The notes under the pieces are model-generated. The model was not told the origin of the DNA, made no database searches, and saw nothing but the letters and a program-made list of their open reading frames with translations. From JAQGMV01 sp035626595 (GTDB taxonomy: Bacteria > Pseudomonadota > Gammaproteobacteria > Burkholderiales > SG8-41), in NCBI GenBank assembly GCA_035626595.1, contig DASPNJ010000090.1, positions 1 to 64,000 of the forward strand: a DNA stretch of 64,000 nt, read 5' to 3'. Positions within the stretch are counted from its first letter, which is position 1. Every line of letters begins with the position of its first letter. This document shows positions 16,822 to 25,440 of the stretch, in pieces. Both the position numbers and the translations under genes were made by a program.

Positions 16822-18381
16822 ATGATCAAACGCGCGCTGCTCAGCGTCTCCGACAAGGCGGGCCTCGTGGATTTCGGCCGCGGGCTGGCAGCGCACGGCG
16901 TCGAGCTCATTTCGACCGGCGGCACCGCGAAGCTCCTGCGCGAGGCCGGGCTCGAAGTGAAGGACGTCGCCGATCACACCGGCTTCCCGGAAATGCTGGA
17001 TGGCCGCGTGAAGACGCTGCACCCGAAGGTCCACGGCGGCATTCTCGCGCGCCGCGATCTGCGCGAGCACATGGACGCCGTGAACGAGGCTGGCATCGCG
17101 ACGATCGATCTCGTCGTCGTGAACCTGTACCCTTTCGCGCAGACGATCGCGCGCGAAGACGCGACGCTCGCCGATGCGATCGAGAACATCGACATCGGCG
17201 GACCGGCGATGGTGCGCAGCGCCGCCAAGAACTACGGCCATGTCGCGGTCGTCACCGATCCGGCCGATTACGAGCCGATCCTGAAGGAGATGGCCGCCAC
17301 CCGCGGCGCGATCGCGGCGGAAACGCGCTTTCGCCTCGCGCAGAAGGCGTTCTCGCACACCGCGGCCTACGACGGCGCGATCAGCAATTACCTGACGTCG
17401 ATCGACGCGCAGGGCGCGCGGCGTGAAGGCTTTCCGGAGCGGCTCAACCTGCAGGTCGAGCTCGCGCAGGAGCTGCGCTATGGCGAGAACCCGCACCAGC
17501 GTGCGGCGTTCTACCGCGACGCGCAGGCCGCGCCGGGGAGCCTCGCGCGCTGCGCGCAGATCCAGGGCAAGGAGCTCTCGTACAACAACATCGCCGACGC
17601 CGATGCGGCGTGGGAATGCGTGAAGACGTTCGACGATGCCGCATGCGTCATCGTGAAGCATGCGAACCCGTGCGGCGTCGCGATCGGAGAGACGCTCGAG
17701 ATCGCCTACCGCAAGGCGTTCGCGACCGATCCCACCTCCGCGTTCGGCGGCATCATCGCGTTCAACCGCCCGCTCGACGAGGCGGCGGCGCGCGCGGTCT
17801 GCGAGCAGTTCGTCGAAGTCGTCATCGCACCCGAGGTTTCCACGGCGGCGGCGGCGCAACTCGCCCGCAAGACGAACGTGCGCGTGCTGGCCGTGCCCGC
17901 CGGCGCCGGAGCGAACGCGCTCGATTTCAAGCGCGTGGGCGGCGGCGTGCTCGTGCAGAGTCCGGACGTGCTGAACGTCGCCTCTTCGAGCCTCAAGGTC
18001 GTCACGCAGCGCCCGCCGACCGAGAACGAGCTCGCCGATCTCGTGTTCGCGTGGCGCGTCGCGAAGTTCGTGAAGTCGAACGCGATCGTCTTCTGCGGGA
18101 GCGGCCGCACGCTCGGCGTCGGCGCAGGCCAGATGAGCCGCGTCGATTCGGCGCGCATCGCTTCGATCAAGGCCGGTAACGCCGGCCTTTCGCTCGACGG
18201 CTCGGTCGTCGCCTCCGACGCGTTCTTTCCGTTCCGCGACGGTGTCGACGTCGTCGCCCACGCCGGCGCGAAAGCGATCATCCAGCCCGGCGGCAGCCTG
18301 CGTGACGCCGAGGTGATCGAGGCCGCGAACGAGCAGGGCATCGCGATGGTGTTCACCGGCGTGCGCCACTTCCGGCATTGA
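16822..18381 (+). CDS. purH: Bifunctional AICAR formyltransferase/IMP cyclohydrolase
   Basis: Catalyses the last two steps of purine synthesis, AICAR to FAICAR to IMP. It is 519 aa. An N-terminal MGS-like cyclohydrolase domain (about 1-145, SVSDKAGLVDFGRGL then STGGTAKLL) is followed by the formyltransferase domain with catalytic KHANPCGVA and SNAIVFCG. The strong SD GGGAGG lies in a hairpin. It overlaps purD, forming the standard purHD pair. Confidence 0.97.
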   Translation: MIKRALLSVSDKAGLVDFGRGLAAHGVELISTGGTAKLLREAGLEVKDVADHTGFPEMLDGRVKTLHPKVHGGILARRDLREHMDAVNEAGIATIDLVVVNLYPFAQTIAREDATLADAIENIDIGGPAMVRSAAKNYGHVAVVTDPADYEPILKEMAATRGAIAAETRFRLAQKAFSHTAAYDGAISNYLTSIDAQGARREGFPERLNLQVELAQELRYGENPHQRAAFYRDAQAAPGSLARCAQIQGKELSYNNIADADAAWECVKTFDDAACVIVKHANPCGVAIGETLEIAYRKAFATDPTSAFGGIIAFNRPLDEAAARAVCEQFVEVVIAPEVSTAAAAQLARKTNVRVLAVPAGAGANALDFKRVGGGVLVQSPDVLNVASSSLKVVTQRPPTENELADLVFAWRVAKFVKSNAIVFCGSGRTLGVGAGQMSRVDSARIASIKAGNAGLSLDGSVVASDAFFPFRDGVDVVAHAGAKAIIQPGGSLRDAEVIEAANEQGIAMVFTGVRHFRH

Positions 18382-19676
18382 AGATCCTCGTCATCGGCGC
18401 GGGCGGCCGCGAGCATGCACTCGCGTGGAAGCTCGCCGCGTCGCCCCGCGTGTTCAAGGTCTTCGTCGCGCCGGGCAACGCCGGCACCGCGACCGAGGAA
18501 GGCGTGAGCAACGTTCCGCACACGAGCATCGAGGCGCTGGTCGATTTCGCGAAAGCCGAAGGCATCAACCTTACCGTCGTCGGCCCGGAAGCGCCGCTCG
18601 CGGCCGGCGTGGTGGACGCGTTCCAGGCCGCGGGCCTGCGCATCTTCGGTCCGACGAAGCAGGCGGCGATGCTCGAATCGTCGAAGGATTTCGCGAAGAG
18701 CTTCATGGTGCGCCATCGCATACCGACCGCGGGCTATGCGACGTTCACGGAGCCGGCGGCCGCCCATGCCTATATCGACAAGCAGGGCGCGCCGATCGTC
18801 GTCAAGGCCGACGGCCTGGCAGCGGGCAAGGGCGTGGTCGTGGCGGCGAGCGCCGCGGAAGCGCACGCCGCCGTGGACATGATGCTCGTCGATAACCGGA
18901 TGGGGAGCGCCGGTGCACGCGTGGTGATCGAGGAGTGTCTCGAGGGCGAAGAAGCGAGCTTCATCGTGCTGGCCGACGGGCGCCATGCGCTGCCGCTCGC
19001 GAGCAGCCAGGACCACAAACGTTTGCTCGATGCGGACCAGGGGCCGAATACCGGCGGCATGGGCGCCTATTCGCCCGCGCCGGTAATCTCGCCGGCCATC
19101 CACGCACGTGTGATGCGTGAAGTGATCGACCCGACGATCGCAGGCATGCGCGCTGACGGCACGCCGTACACGGGCTTTCTGTACGCGGGCCTCATGATCG
19201 GCGCCAGCGGCGAGCTGAAAGTGCTCGAGTTCAACTGCCGCATGGGTGACCCCGAGACGCAGCCGATTCTGATTCGACTCAAGACCGACCTCGTGGCGCT
19301 GATCGAGCACGCGCTCGACGGCACGCTGGACCGCGCCGAGGCCGAATGGGATCCGCGCGTCGCGCTCGGGGTGGTGCTGGCTGCGCACGGCTATCCCGAC
19401 GCGCCGCGCAAGGGCGACGTGATCGAGGGCTTGCCCGAGCCCGGCGAGGATTACCGCGTCTTTCACGCCGGCACGACGCTCCAGGACGGCCGCGTCGCGG
19501 TGAGCGGCGGTCGCGTGCTGTGCGTGACGGCGCTCGGTCACAACGTGCGCACCGCGCAGAAGCGCGCCTACGAGATCGTGAGCCGCATCCGCTACGACGG
19601 CATGCAGTACCGGCGCGATATCGGCCACCGCGCGCTCGGTGCGCGCGGCGCGTCCGCCGCCGCCGCGAAGAAGTAG
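18378..19676 (+). CDS. purD: Phosphoribosylamine-glycine ligase (GAR synthetase)
   Basis: ATP-grasp ligase that joins glycine to phosphoribosylamine. It is 432 aa, beginning at a TTG that overlaps the purH stop (TTGA). The residues that follow are KILVIGAGGREHALAWKL, the exact PurD start, so the rare start codon is well supported. ATP-grasp blocks include VVKADGLAAGKGVVVA and FNCRMGDPETQ (metal binding). It is probably translated by coupling to purH. Confidence 0.96.
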   Translation: MKILVIGAGGREHALAWKLAASPRVFKVFVAPGNAGTATEEGVSNVPHTSIEALVDFAKAEGINLTVVGPEAPLAAGVVDAFQAAGLRIFGPTKQAAMLESSKDFAKSFMVRHRIPTAGYATFTEPAAAHAYIDKQGAPIVVKADGLAAGKGVVVAASAAEAHAAVDMMLVDNRMGSAGARVVIEECLEGEEASFIVLADGRHALPLASSQDHKRLLDADQGPNTGGMGAYSPAPVISPAIHARVMREVIDPTIAGMRADGTPYTGFLYAGLMIGASGELKVLEFNCRMGDPETQPILIRLKTDLVALIEHALDGTLDRAEAEWDPRVALGVVLAAHGYPDAPRKGDVIEGLPEPGEDYRVFHAGTTLQDGRVAVSGGRVLCVTALGHNVRTAQKRAYEIVSRIRYDGMQYRRDIGHRALGARGASAAAAKK

Positions 19677-19688
19677 CGCGCTTTTCTC

Positions 19689-20591
19689 GTGGACCTCGCC
19701 GCCGTCGAGCGGTTTTTCACCGGGCTGCAGGGAAGCATCGTCGCGCGCCTTTGCGCGCTCGACGGGCGGCCGTTCCGACGCGACGCCTGGCGGCGCCCGC
19801 AGGGCGGCGGGGGGCTCACCTGCATTCTCGAAGGCGGCGCCGTTTTCGAGCGCGCGGGTGTCGGGTTCTCTCACGTGCACGGCAAAGACCTGCCGCCGTC
19901 GGCTTCGGCGGCGCGCCCGGAGCTCGCCGGGCGCGGCTACCAGGCGATGGGTGTCTCGGTCGTCGTGCACCCGCGCAACCCGCACGTGCCGACGGTGCAC
20001 ATGAACGTCCGCTGCTTCGCCGCCGAAAAAGCCGGTGCGGCGCCGGTCTGGTGGTTCGGCGGCGGCATGGATCTCACGCCGTTTTACGCGCGTGAGGAGG
20101 ACGCGCGGCATTTCCACCGCACCTGCCGCGCGGCGCTGGCGGCCTTCGGCGCGGAGCGCTATCCGCGCTACAAGCGGTGGTGCGACGAATATTTCGTTCT
20201 ACGCCACCGTAACGAGCCGCGCGGCATCGGCGGTATTTTTTTCGACGACGTGAACGAGCCCGATTTCGACACGTGCTTCGCGCTCGTGAGGAGCGTCGGC
20301 GAGCACTTTGTGCCGGCCTATGTGCCGATCGTGGAGCGCTGCTCCGAGGAGCCGTACGGCGAGCGCGAGCGCGATTTCCAGGCGTATCGGCGCGGCCGGT
20401 ACATCGAGTTCAACCTCGTGTACGACCGCGGCACGCTGTTCGGCCTGCAGTCCGGCGGCCGCACCGAATCGATACTCATGTCGATGCCGCCGCTCGCCGC
20501 GTGGCGTTACGACTGGACGCCGGAGCCGGGCACGCCGGAAGCGCGCCTCTATACCGATTTCCTGCGGCCGCGCGACTGGTTGACCGAGTAG
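19689..20591 (+). CDS. hemF: Oxygen-dependent coproporphyrinogen III oxidase
   Basis: Oxidatively decarboxylates two propionates of coproporphyrinogen III to vinyls in the aerobic branch of haem synthesis. It is 300 aa from a GTG 12 bases after purD. Conserved blocks include GGGLTCILEGGAVFE, HMNVRCF, WWFGGGMDLTP, RGIGGIFFDD, YIEFNLVYDRGTLFGLQSGGR and SMPPLAAWRYDW. Short spacing suggests read-through from purHD. It implies aerobic growth and complements hemB and hemL in the same window. Confidence 0.97.
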   Translation: MDLAAVERFFTGLQGSIVARLCALDGRPFRRDAWRRPQGGGGLTCILEGGAVFERAGVGFSHVHGKDLPPSASAARPELAGRGYQAMGVSVVVHPRNPHVPTVHMNVRCFAAEKAGAAPVWWFGGGMDLTPFYAREEDARHFHRTCRAALAAFGAERYPRYKRWCDEYFVLRHRNEPRGIGGIFFDDVNEPDFDTCFALVRSVGEHFVPAYVPIVERCSEEPYGERERDFQAYRRGRYIEFNLVYDRGTLFGLQSGGRTESILMSMPPLAAWRYDWTPEPGTPEARLYTDFLRPRDWLTE

Positions 20592-20660
20592 CTGCGGCTC
20601 GGCGCGGTCCCGGGCAAGGCGCTACGGCTCGCGAAGGCCCCGTTCCCGCGCGGCGCGACT

Positions 20661-21758
20661 CTAGAGTGTCCGGCGCTCTTCGTTGACGACGCGCGCGTCT
20701 TCTTCCCCAGGCGCCGCGCGCGTCTCGCGCGCGGGGCGCTCGTAGGCCGAAAGCCGGCGCAGCGTTTTCGCGAGCTGGCGTGTCTGACGGGTGTACAGCA
20801 CTTCGAGATCGTGGAAGCGCGCGATCGCGCGCACGACGAGCCACGCGATCAGCAGGAGAAGCGCGATCGTGTAGGCGATCAGCACCGCGCGGTAGCGCTC
20901 GCGCCGTACGATCGACTCGGCGAGCTCGCGCTCGAAGACATCGGCCAGCTCATCGAGCCTGCGCGCGGTGTCGAGCGCGCGGAGGCGCTCGCTCAGCATC
21001 TGCTCGAGCGGCGCGAGCAGCAGCAGCCGGTGCACGTCGGCTTCGAGCCGTGCGAGGCCGCTCTGGATCGGCTTCGGCAGCGCGTGCGGGCGCGACAGGT
21101 CCGCGGCATGCGCCTCGACGATGGCGCGGTTTACGGCACTCGGCGCATCGTGGTACTGCTGCGCCGCGCTGAGCACGCGCAGCACGAGATTCTCGGCGGC
21201 GACCAGGCGCTCGCGTTGGGGGAAATCCCGCCACGCCTCGCGCACCGCCGCCGTAATCGCCGCATCCGAGCGTACCGCGGCCGTGAGCGCCGCGCGCGAA
21301 TCGATGCTCGCCCGCTCGAAACGCGCGACGACGTCGGCTTTTTCGACGTACGCCTTCTTGAGCTCGGCGGCCGCAGTGCGCAGCGCTTCGCTCGCAGCGT
21401 ACGACACGGCGAGGTCGAGTGGGCGCTGAATGCGCGCGACGTCGCTGTCGTGCACCGCGCCGGGTGTCGTCGACGCGCCGGTCCGCGCATGTGCGACGGC
21501 CGCATCCCAGCGCGCCTCGATCGACTTCACCCCCGCGAGCTGCGCCGTGAGATCGATCAAGCGCCTGACGCCGCTGTCGGAACCCTGCACGTGCAGGAGC
21601 ACGAGCACCGCGAGCAGCACGCACGCGATCGCCGCGATGCCCCGGCGCGTGAAGGCGTGGCGCCGCACGAACGGCGCGAGCAGTCTCGGGTCGACGAGCG
21701 CGCGCGGCAGCCGGATCGCCAGCTTGAGCGCCAGCCACTCACTCACCGAGATACGCAC
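20661..21758 (-). CDS. Two-membrane-segment protein with a helical, DAHL-like periplasmic domain
   Basis: The function is unknown. The 365 aa comprise a basic N-terminus, one membrane segment at about 40-57 (IAAIACVLLAVLVLLHV), a long all-alpha periplasmic region (about 60-300), a second membrane segment (about 305-325, VLIAYTIALLLLIAWLV) and a short charged cytosolic tail. The topology and a KADVVARFERA...SRAALTA stretch resemble the DAHL sensory input found in front of histidine kinases or GGDEF domains, but no output domain is present. The ATG lies inside livF (20-base overlap), so it is translated with the liv operon. The DAHL assignment is tentative. Confidence 0.75.
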   Translation of the reverse strand: MRISVSEWLALKLAIRLPRALVDPRLLAPFVRRHAFTRRGIAAIACVLLAVLVLLHVQGSDSGVRRLIDLTAQLAGVKSIEARWDAAVAHARTGASTTPGAVHDSDVARIQRPLDLAVSYAASEALRTAAAELKKAYVEKADVVARFERASIDSRAALTAAVRSDAAITAAVREAWRDFPQRERLVAAENLVLRVLSAAQQYHDAPSAVNRAIVEAHAADLSRPHALPKPIQSGLARLEADVHRLLLLAPLEQMLSERLRALDTARRLDELADVFERELAESIVRRERYRAVLIAYTIALLLLIAWLVVRAIARFHDLEVLYTRQTRQLAKTLRRLSAYERPARETRAAPGEEDARVVNEERRTL

Positions 21759-22440
21759 GACGCACCTCCGGATTGTCGAGCAGCGCCGCTGCCGAATCGG
21801 CGAGCGCGATCGAGCCGGTTTCCATGACGTAGGCGCGGCTCGAGACCTGCAGCGCGAGCTTCGCGTTCTGCTCCACCAGCAGCAGCGTCACGCCTTCGGC
21901 GGCGACCGTCTTGATCGTTTCGAAGATCTTCTGAACCATCAGCGGCGCGAGTCCCATGCTCGGCTCGTCCAGCAGAAGGAGCTTCGGCCGGCTCATGAGC
22001 GCGCGCGCAATCGCAAGCATCTGCTGCTCTCCTCCCGACAGCGTTCCGGCGGGCTGGCGGCGCCGCTCGGCGAGGCGCGGAAACAGCCCGTACACGCGAT
22101 CGTAGTCGCCGGCGATGGCGCTGTCGCGGCGGGTATACGCCCCCATCGCGAGGTTTTCCGCGACGGTGAGACGCGCGAACACGCCGCGGCCCTCCGGCAC
22201 CAGCGCGAGGCCCATCGCGACGAGCTCGTGAGCCCGCATGCCGGTGACGTCGCGACTATTGTATTCAACGCGTCCCCGTCTCGGGGCGATCAGGCCTGCG
22301 AGTGCTTTCAGCGTCGTCGTCTTGCCGGCGCCGTTCGCGCCGATCAGCGTGACGAGCTCGCGCTCGCGCACTTCGAGATCGATGCCTTTCACGGCGCGGA
22401 TACCGCCGTAGGACACCTCGAGGCCGGTCACCCTAAGCAA
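21739..22440 (-). CDS. livF: Branched-chain amino acid ABC transporter ATPase LivF
   Basis: One of the two ATPases that drive the LivHM permease. It is 233 aa, the typical LivF length. Walker A is GANGAGKTTT, the ABC signature is LSGGEQQMLAIARAL, Walker B is LLLLDEPSMGLAP, and the switch His is in LLVEQN. It is the fifth gene of livKHMGF and overlaps livG by 8 bases. The next gene starts inside it. Confidence 0.93.
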   Translation of the reverse strand: MLRVTGLEVSYGGIRAVKGIDLEVRERELVTLIGANGAGKTTTLKALAGLIAPRRGRVEYNSRDVTGMRAHELVAMGLALVPEGRGVFARLTVAENLAMGAYTRRDSAIAGDYDRVYGLFPRLAERRRQPAGTLSGGEQQMLAIARALMSRPKLLLLDEPSMGLAPLMVQKIFETIKTVAAEGVTLLLVEQNAKLALQVSSRAYVMETGSIALADSAAALLDNPEVRRAYLGE

Positions 22441-23344
22441 GGGAGCCCCCGAGGTACGCTTCGATCACCGCCGGATCGCGCTGGACCTCGGCGGGCGCGC
22501 CTTCCGCGATCTTGCGGCCGTAGTCGAGGACCGCGACGCGGTCGCACAGGCCCATCACGAGCTTCACGTCGTGCTCGATCAGGAGGAGCGTCGTGCCGTC
22601 GGCGCGTATGCGGCCGATGAGCTGCGCCAGCGTCGCGCGCTCGGTCGGGTTCATGCCGGCCGCCGGCTCGTCGAGCGCGAGCAGCTTCGGCTCCGTCGCG
22701 AGCGCGCGGGCGATCTCGAGCCGCCGCTGGTCGCCGTATGGCAGCGCACGCGCGAGATCGTTGGCATGCGAGGCGATGCCGCAGTAGTCGAGCAGCGCGT
22801 GTGCGCGCGCCTGGATCTCGGCTTCTTCGGCCCGCGTGTGCGCGCCGCGCAGCACCGCGCCGATCACGCCGGCACGCGTGCGCAGATGCCGCCCGACCAT
22901 CACGTTTTCCAGCGCCGTCATGTTCGCGAACAGCCGGATGTTCTGGAACGTGCGCGCGATCCCGCGTTCGGCGATCGAATGCGGTTTGAGCCCGCTCACT
23001 ACCGCGGAGCCAAAGCGCACCGCGCCGGCGTCCGGCGCATAAACGCCGGTGACGACGTTGAACAGCGTCGTCTTGCCCGCGCCGTTCGGACCGATCAGCC
23101 CGAAGATCTCGCCGCGTCGCACGTCCAGCGACACCTGTTCGAGCGCGGCAAGGCCGCCGAAGCGCTTGCTGACGGCGTCGACCTGCAGCAGCGCTTCAGC
23201 GCCGGACCCTTCGGCGCGAGAGTTAACGTCGGACGCTTCGCCGCGAAGGTTACCGGCGGACACTTCGGCGCGAGAGTTAATGCCCGACCCTTCGGCGCGA
23301 GAGTTAACGCCGGACCCTTCGGCGCGAAGATTACCGGCGGACAT
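22433..23344 (-). CDS. livG: Branched-chain amino acid ABC transporter ATPase LivG with repetitive N-terminal extension
   Basis: Partner ATPase of LivF. From the ATG at 23344 it is 303 aa, about 45 residues longer than usual. The ATPase core begins near LLQVDAVSKRFGGLAAL. Walker A is GPNGAGKTTLFNVVTG, the degenerate signature is LPYGDQRRLEIARAL and Walker B is LLALDEPAAGMNP. The extension is made of 9-residue repeats (AEGSGVNSR, AEGSGINSR, AEVSAGNLR, GEASDVNSR) encoded by a 27-bp tandem repeat. A GTG inside the repeats is an alternative start without a clear SD. The livM stop lies just inside the 5' end, so translation coupling with livM would fit the long form. Confidence 0.9.
   Translation of the reverse strand: MSAGNLRAEGSGVNSRAEGSGINSRAEVSAGNLRGEASDVNSRAEGSGAEALLQVDAVSKRFGGLAALEQVSLDVRRGEIFGLIGPNGAGKTTLFNVVTGVYAPDAGAVRFGSAVVSGLKPHSIAERGIARTFQNIRLFANMTALENVMVGRHLRTRAGVIGAVLRGAHTRAEEAEIQARAHALLDYCGIASHANDLARALPYGDQRRLEIARALATEPKLLALDEPAAGMNPTERATLAQLIGRIRADGTTLLLIEHDVKLVMGLCDRVAVLDYGRKIAEGAPAEVQRDPAVIEAYLGGSLA
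23203..23344. repeat. 27-bp tandem repeat, five copies plus a fragment, in the 5' end of livG
   Basis: Units start at 23203, 23230, 23257, 23284 and 23311, followed by a 6-base partial unit. The plus-strand core is CGGACCCTTCGGCGCGAG, then AGTTAACGC or a variant. All units are exactly 27 bases with no frameshift, so each adds nine codons to livG. Variation falls in two sub-types (AGTTAAC and GGTTACC/GATTACC). Confidence 0.9.
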
Positions 23345-24422
23345 CGGCGCCCTCCGCACCCGCGCTCAGTCGCTCGCCCGCGAGCTCACGCCGCCGGATC
23401 GAGGACGGCCACAGGCCGGCGGGCCTGAACAGCATCATGAGCACGAGCGCCAGGCCGAACATCAGCATCCGCAGGTCGGAGGGATCGACGTAGACCGTGC
23501 CGAACCACGACTGCTGCAGCGGCCCGGCGTGGCGCAGCGCTTCTGGCAGCGCCGTCAGCAGGACGGCGCCGAGCACTACGCCGGCGACGTTGCCCATGCC
23601 GCCGAGCACGACCATGCAGAGCACCATGATGGAATCGAGCAGCGTGAAGCTTTCCGGGCTGATGAAGCCCTGGAAGGAGGCGAAGAGCGCGCCGGCCACG
23701 CCGCCGAAGGTCGCGCCCATCGCAAAGGCGAGGAGCTTCACGTTGCGCGTGTGGATCCCCATCGCGGCGGCGGCGAGCTCGTCCTCCCGGATGGCGATCC
23801 ACGCGCGGCCGATGCGCGAATCCTCGAGCCGCATCGAGATGAAGATTGAGACGACGGCGCAGGCGAGGAACACGTAGTAATAGCTGTGCACCGGCGCGAT
23901 GGTCAACCCGGCGAACGTCTGCGTCTTCGCGAGGCTCATGCCGCCGACCTGCAGCGGATCGATCAGCGTGATGCCCTGCGGGCCGTTGGTGATGTTGTAG
24001 GGACGGTTCAGATTGTTGAGGCAGATGCGGATGATCTCGCCGAAGCCGAGCGTCACGATCGCGAGATAATCGCCGCGCAGCCGCAGGGTCGGCGCACCGA
24101 GGAGCACGCCGAAGAACGCCGCTACCACGGCCGCGAGCGGCAGCAATGCGAGAAACGACCAGTGCACGTCGAACTGCGGTGACGCGAGCAGCGCGTAGGC
24201 GTACGCGCCGACCGCGAAGAACGCGATGTAACCCAAGTCGAGCAGCCCTGCGTAGCCGACGACGACGTTGAGCCCCAGCGCGAGCATGATGAACAGCAGC
24301 GCCACGTCGATGATCCGCACCCACGTGCGGCCCAGCGTCGCGTCGATCAGAAACGGCGCCGCGACGAGCAGCGCCGCGGCGGCGATATAAAGCGCGAGCC
24401 GCGCTGCCTGCCGCCCGCTCAC
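23331..24422 (-). CDS. livM: Branched-chain amino acid ABC transporter permease LivM
   Basis: Inner-membrane permease subunit. It is 363 aa from the GTG at 24422, which overlaps the livH stop. Upstream open frame in the livH shadow is not coding. About ten hydrophobic segments are visible, with the family core LRLRGDYLAIVTLGFGEIIRI and the coupling-helix region near LEDSRIGRAWIAIREDELAA. The C-terminus (AEGADVRR) ends at the edge of the livG repeat. Confidence 0.93.
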   Translation of the reverse strand: MSGRQAARLALYIAAAALLVAAPFLIDATLGRTWVRIIDVALLFIMLALGLNVVVGYAGLLDLGYIAFFAVGAYAYALLASPQFDVHWSFLALLPLAAVVAAFFGVLLGAPTLRLRGDYLAIVTLGFGEIIRICLNNLNRPYNITNGPQGITLIDPLQVGGMSLAKTQTFAGLTIAPVHSYYYVFLACAVVSIFISMRLEDSRIGRAWIAIREDELAAAAMGIHTRNVKLLAFAMGATFGGVAGALFASFQGFISPESFTLLDSIMVLCMVVLGGMGNVAGVVLGAVLLTALPEALRHAGPLQQSWFGTVYVDPSDLRMLMFGLALVLMMLFRPAGLWPSSIRRRELAGERLSAGAEGADVRR

Positions 24423-25342
24423 GCCCTCTCGCTCACGTGCTGGCCCATCAGGCCCGACGGCTTGAGCACCAGCACGCCGATCAGCACGAGGAATGCGAAG
24501 ATGTCCCGGTAGTTGCTGCCGAGGAGCCCGCCGGTCAGGTCGCCGATGTAGCCGGAGGCGAGACTTTCGATGAGGCCGAGCAGCAGTCCGCCGAGCATCG
24601 CGCCCGCGATGTTGCCGATCCCGCCGAGGACGGCCGCCGTGAAGGCCTTCAGGCCCAGCATGAACCCCATGAAATAGTGCCCGATGCCGTAATAGAGCAC
24701 CACCATCACGCCGGCGAGCGCTCCGATCGCCGAGCCCAACAGGAACGTGAACGCGATGATGCGGTTCGTATCGACGCCCATGAGCGCGGCGATGTCCGGA
24801 TTCTGCTCGGTCGCGCGCATCGCGCGGCCGACGCGGCTCGACTTGACGAACCACAGCAGTGCCGCCATCACGCCGCACGCGAGCAGGAAGATGTAACCCT
24901 GGATGTCGGTGAACTGCGCGCCGCCCACCACGATCGTGGAGGGCGTGAAGAGGTTCGGCGTCGAGATGTACTGCTTGCCCCAGACGAGCGCGGCGCTGTA
25001 CTGAAGGAGGATCGACACGCCGATCGCCGTGATGAGCGGCGCAAGCCGCGGCGCGCGGCGTAATGGCCGGTAGGCCAGGCGCTCGATCGTGAGCCCGAGC
25101 GGGACGCAGACGAGCGCCGCGGCGAGCAGCGCGAGCAGCAGGACCAGCAGCGGCGGCAGGCCGCTGCCGGCGAGGAGCGCCGTCACCGTCAGCGCCGTGA
25201 GCGCGCCGATCATGACGATATCGCCGTGCGCGAAGTTGATGAGCCCGAGGATGCCGTAGACCATCGTGTAGCCGAGCGCGACCAGCGCGTAGATGCTGCC
25301 GAGCACGAGGCCGTTGATGATCTGCTGGAGAAAGATGTCCAT
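24419..25342 (-). CDS. livH: Branched-chain amino acid ABC transporter permease LivH
   Basis: Inner-membrane permease that pairs with LivM. It is 307 aa and starts MDIFLQQIINGLVLGSIYAL, the standard LivH N-terminus, followed by GYTMVYGILGLINFAHGD. About eight membrane helices are visible, with a coupling segment near VGRAMRATEQNPDIAALMG. It follows livK after a 98-base gap that holds a strong hairpin and overlaps livM by 4 bases. Confidence 0.95.
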   Translation of the reverse strand: MDIFLQQIINGLVLGSIYALVALGYTMVYGILGLINFAHGDIVMIGALTALTVTALLAGSGLPPLLVLLLALLAAALVCVPLGLTIERLAYRPLRRAPRLAPLITAIGVSILLQYSAALVWGKQYISTPNLFTPSTIVVGGAQFTDIQGYIFLLACGVMAALLWFVKSSRVGRAMRATEQNPDIAALMGVDTNRIIAFTFLLGSAIGALAGVMVVLYYGIGHYFMGFMLGLKAFTAAVLGGIGNIAGAMLGGLLLGLIESLASGYIGDLTGGLLGSNYRDIFAFLVLIGVLVLKPSGLMGQHVSERA

Positions 25343-25369
25343 CCGTTGCCGTTCAAGCGCGCAAGCGAA

Positions 25370-25396
25370 AACGGCACCGCAAGCTGCGGTGCCGTT
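25370..25396 (-). terminator. Attenuating hairpin between livK and livH
   Basis: AACGGCACCGCA (25370-25381) pairs perfectly with TGCGGTGCCGTT (25385-25396) around a 3-base loop. Read leftward, a short TTTT follows. It probably trims part of the livK transcript or protects its 3' end, so that more binding protein than permease is made, a common liv pattern. Confidence 0.65.
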
Positions 25397-25440
25397 CGGA
25401 AGATTACACGTGCGACGCTGCCGCCGCCGTGTGCGTCACT

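Noticed and set aside
23203..23344. Possible CRISPR-like array
   Set aside because: The units are contiguous 27-base tandem copies with no spacers and no cas genes nearby, and they are translated in the livG frame.
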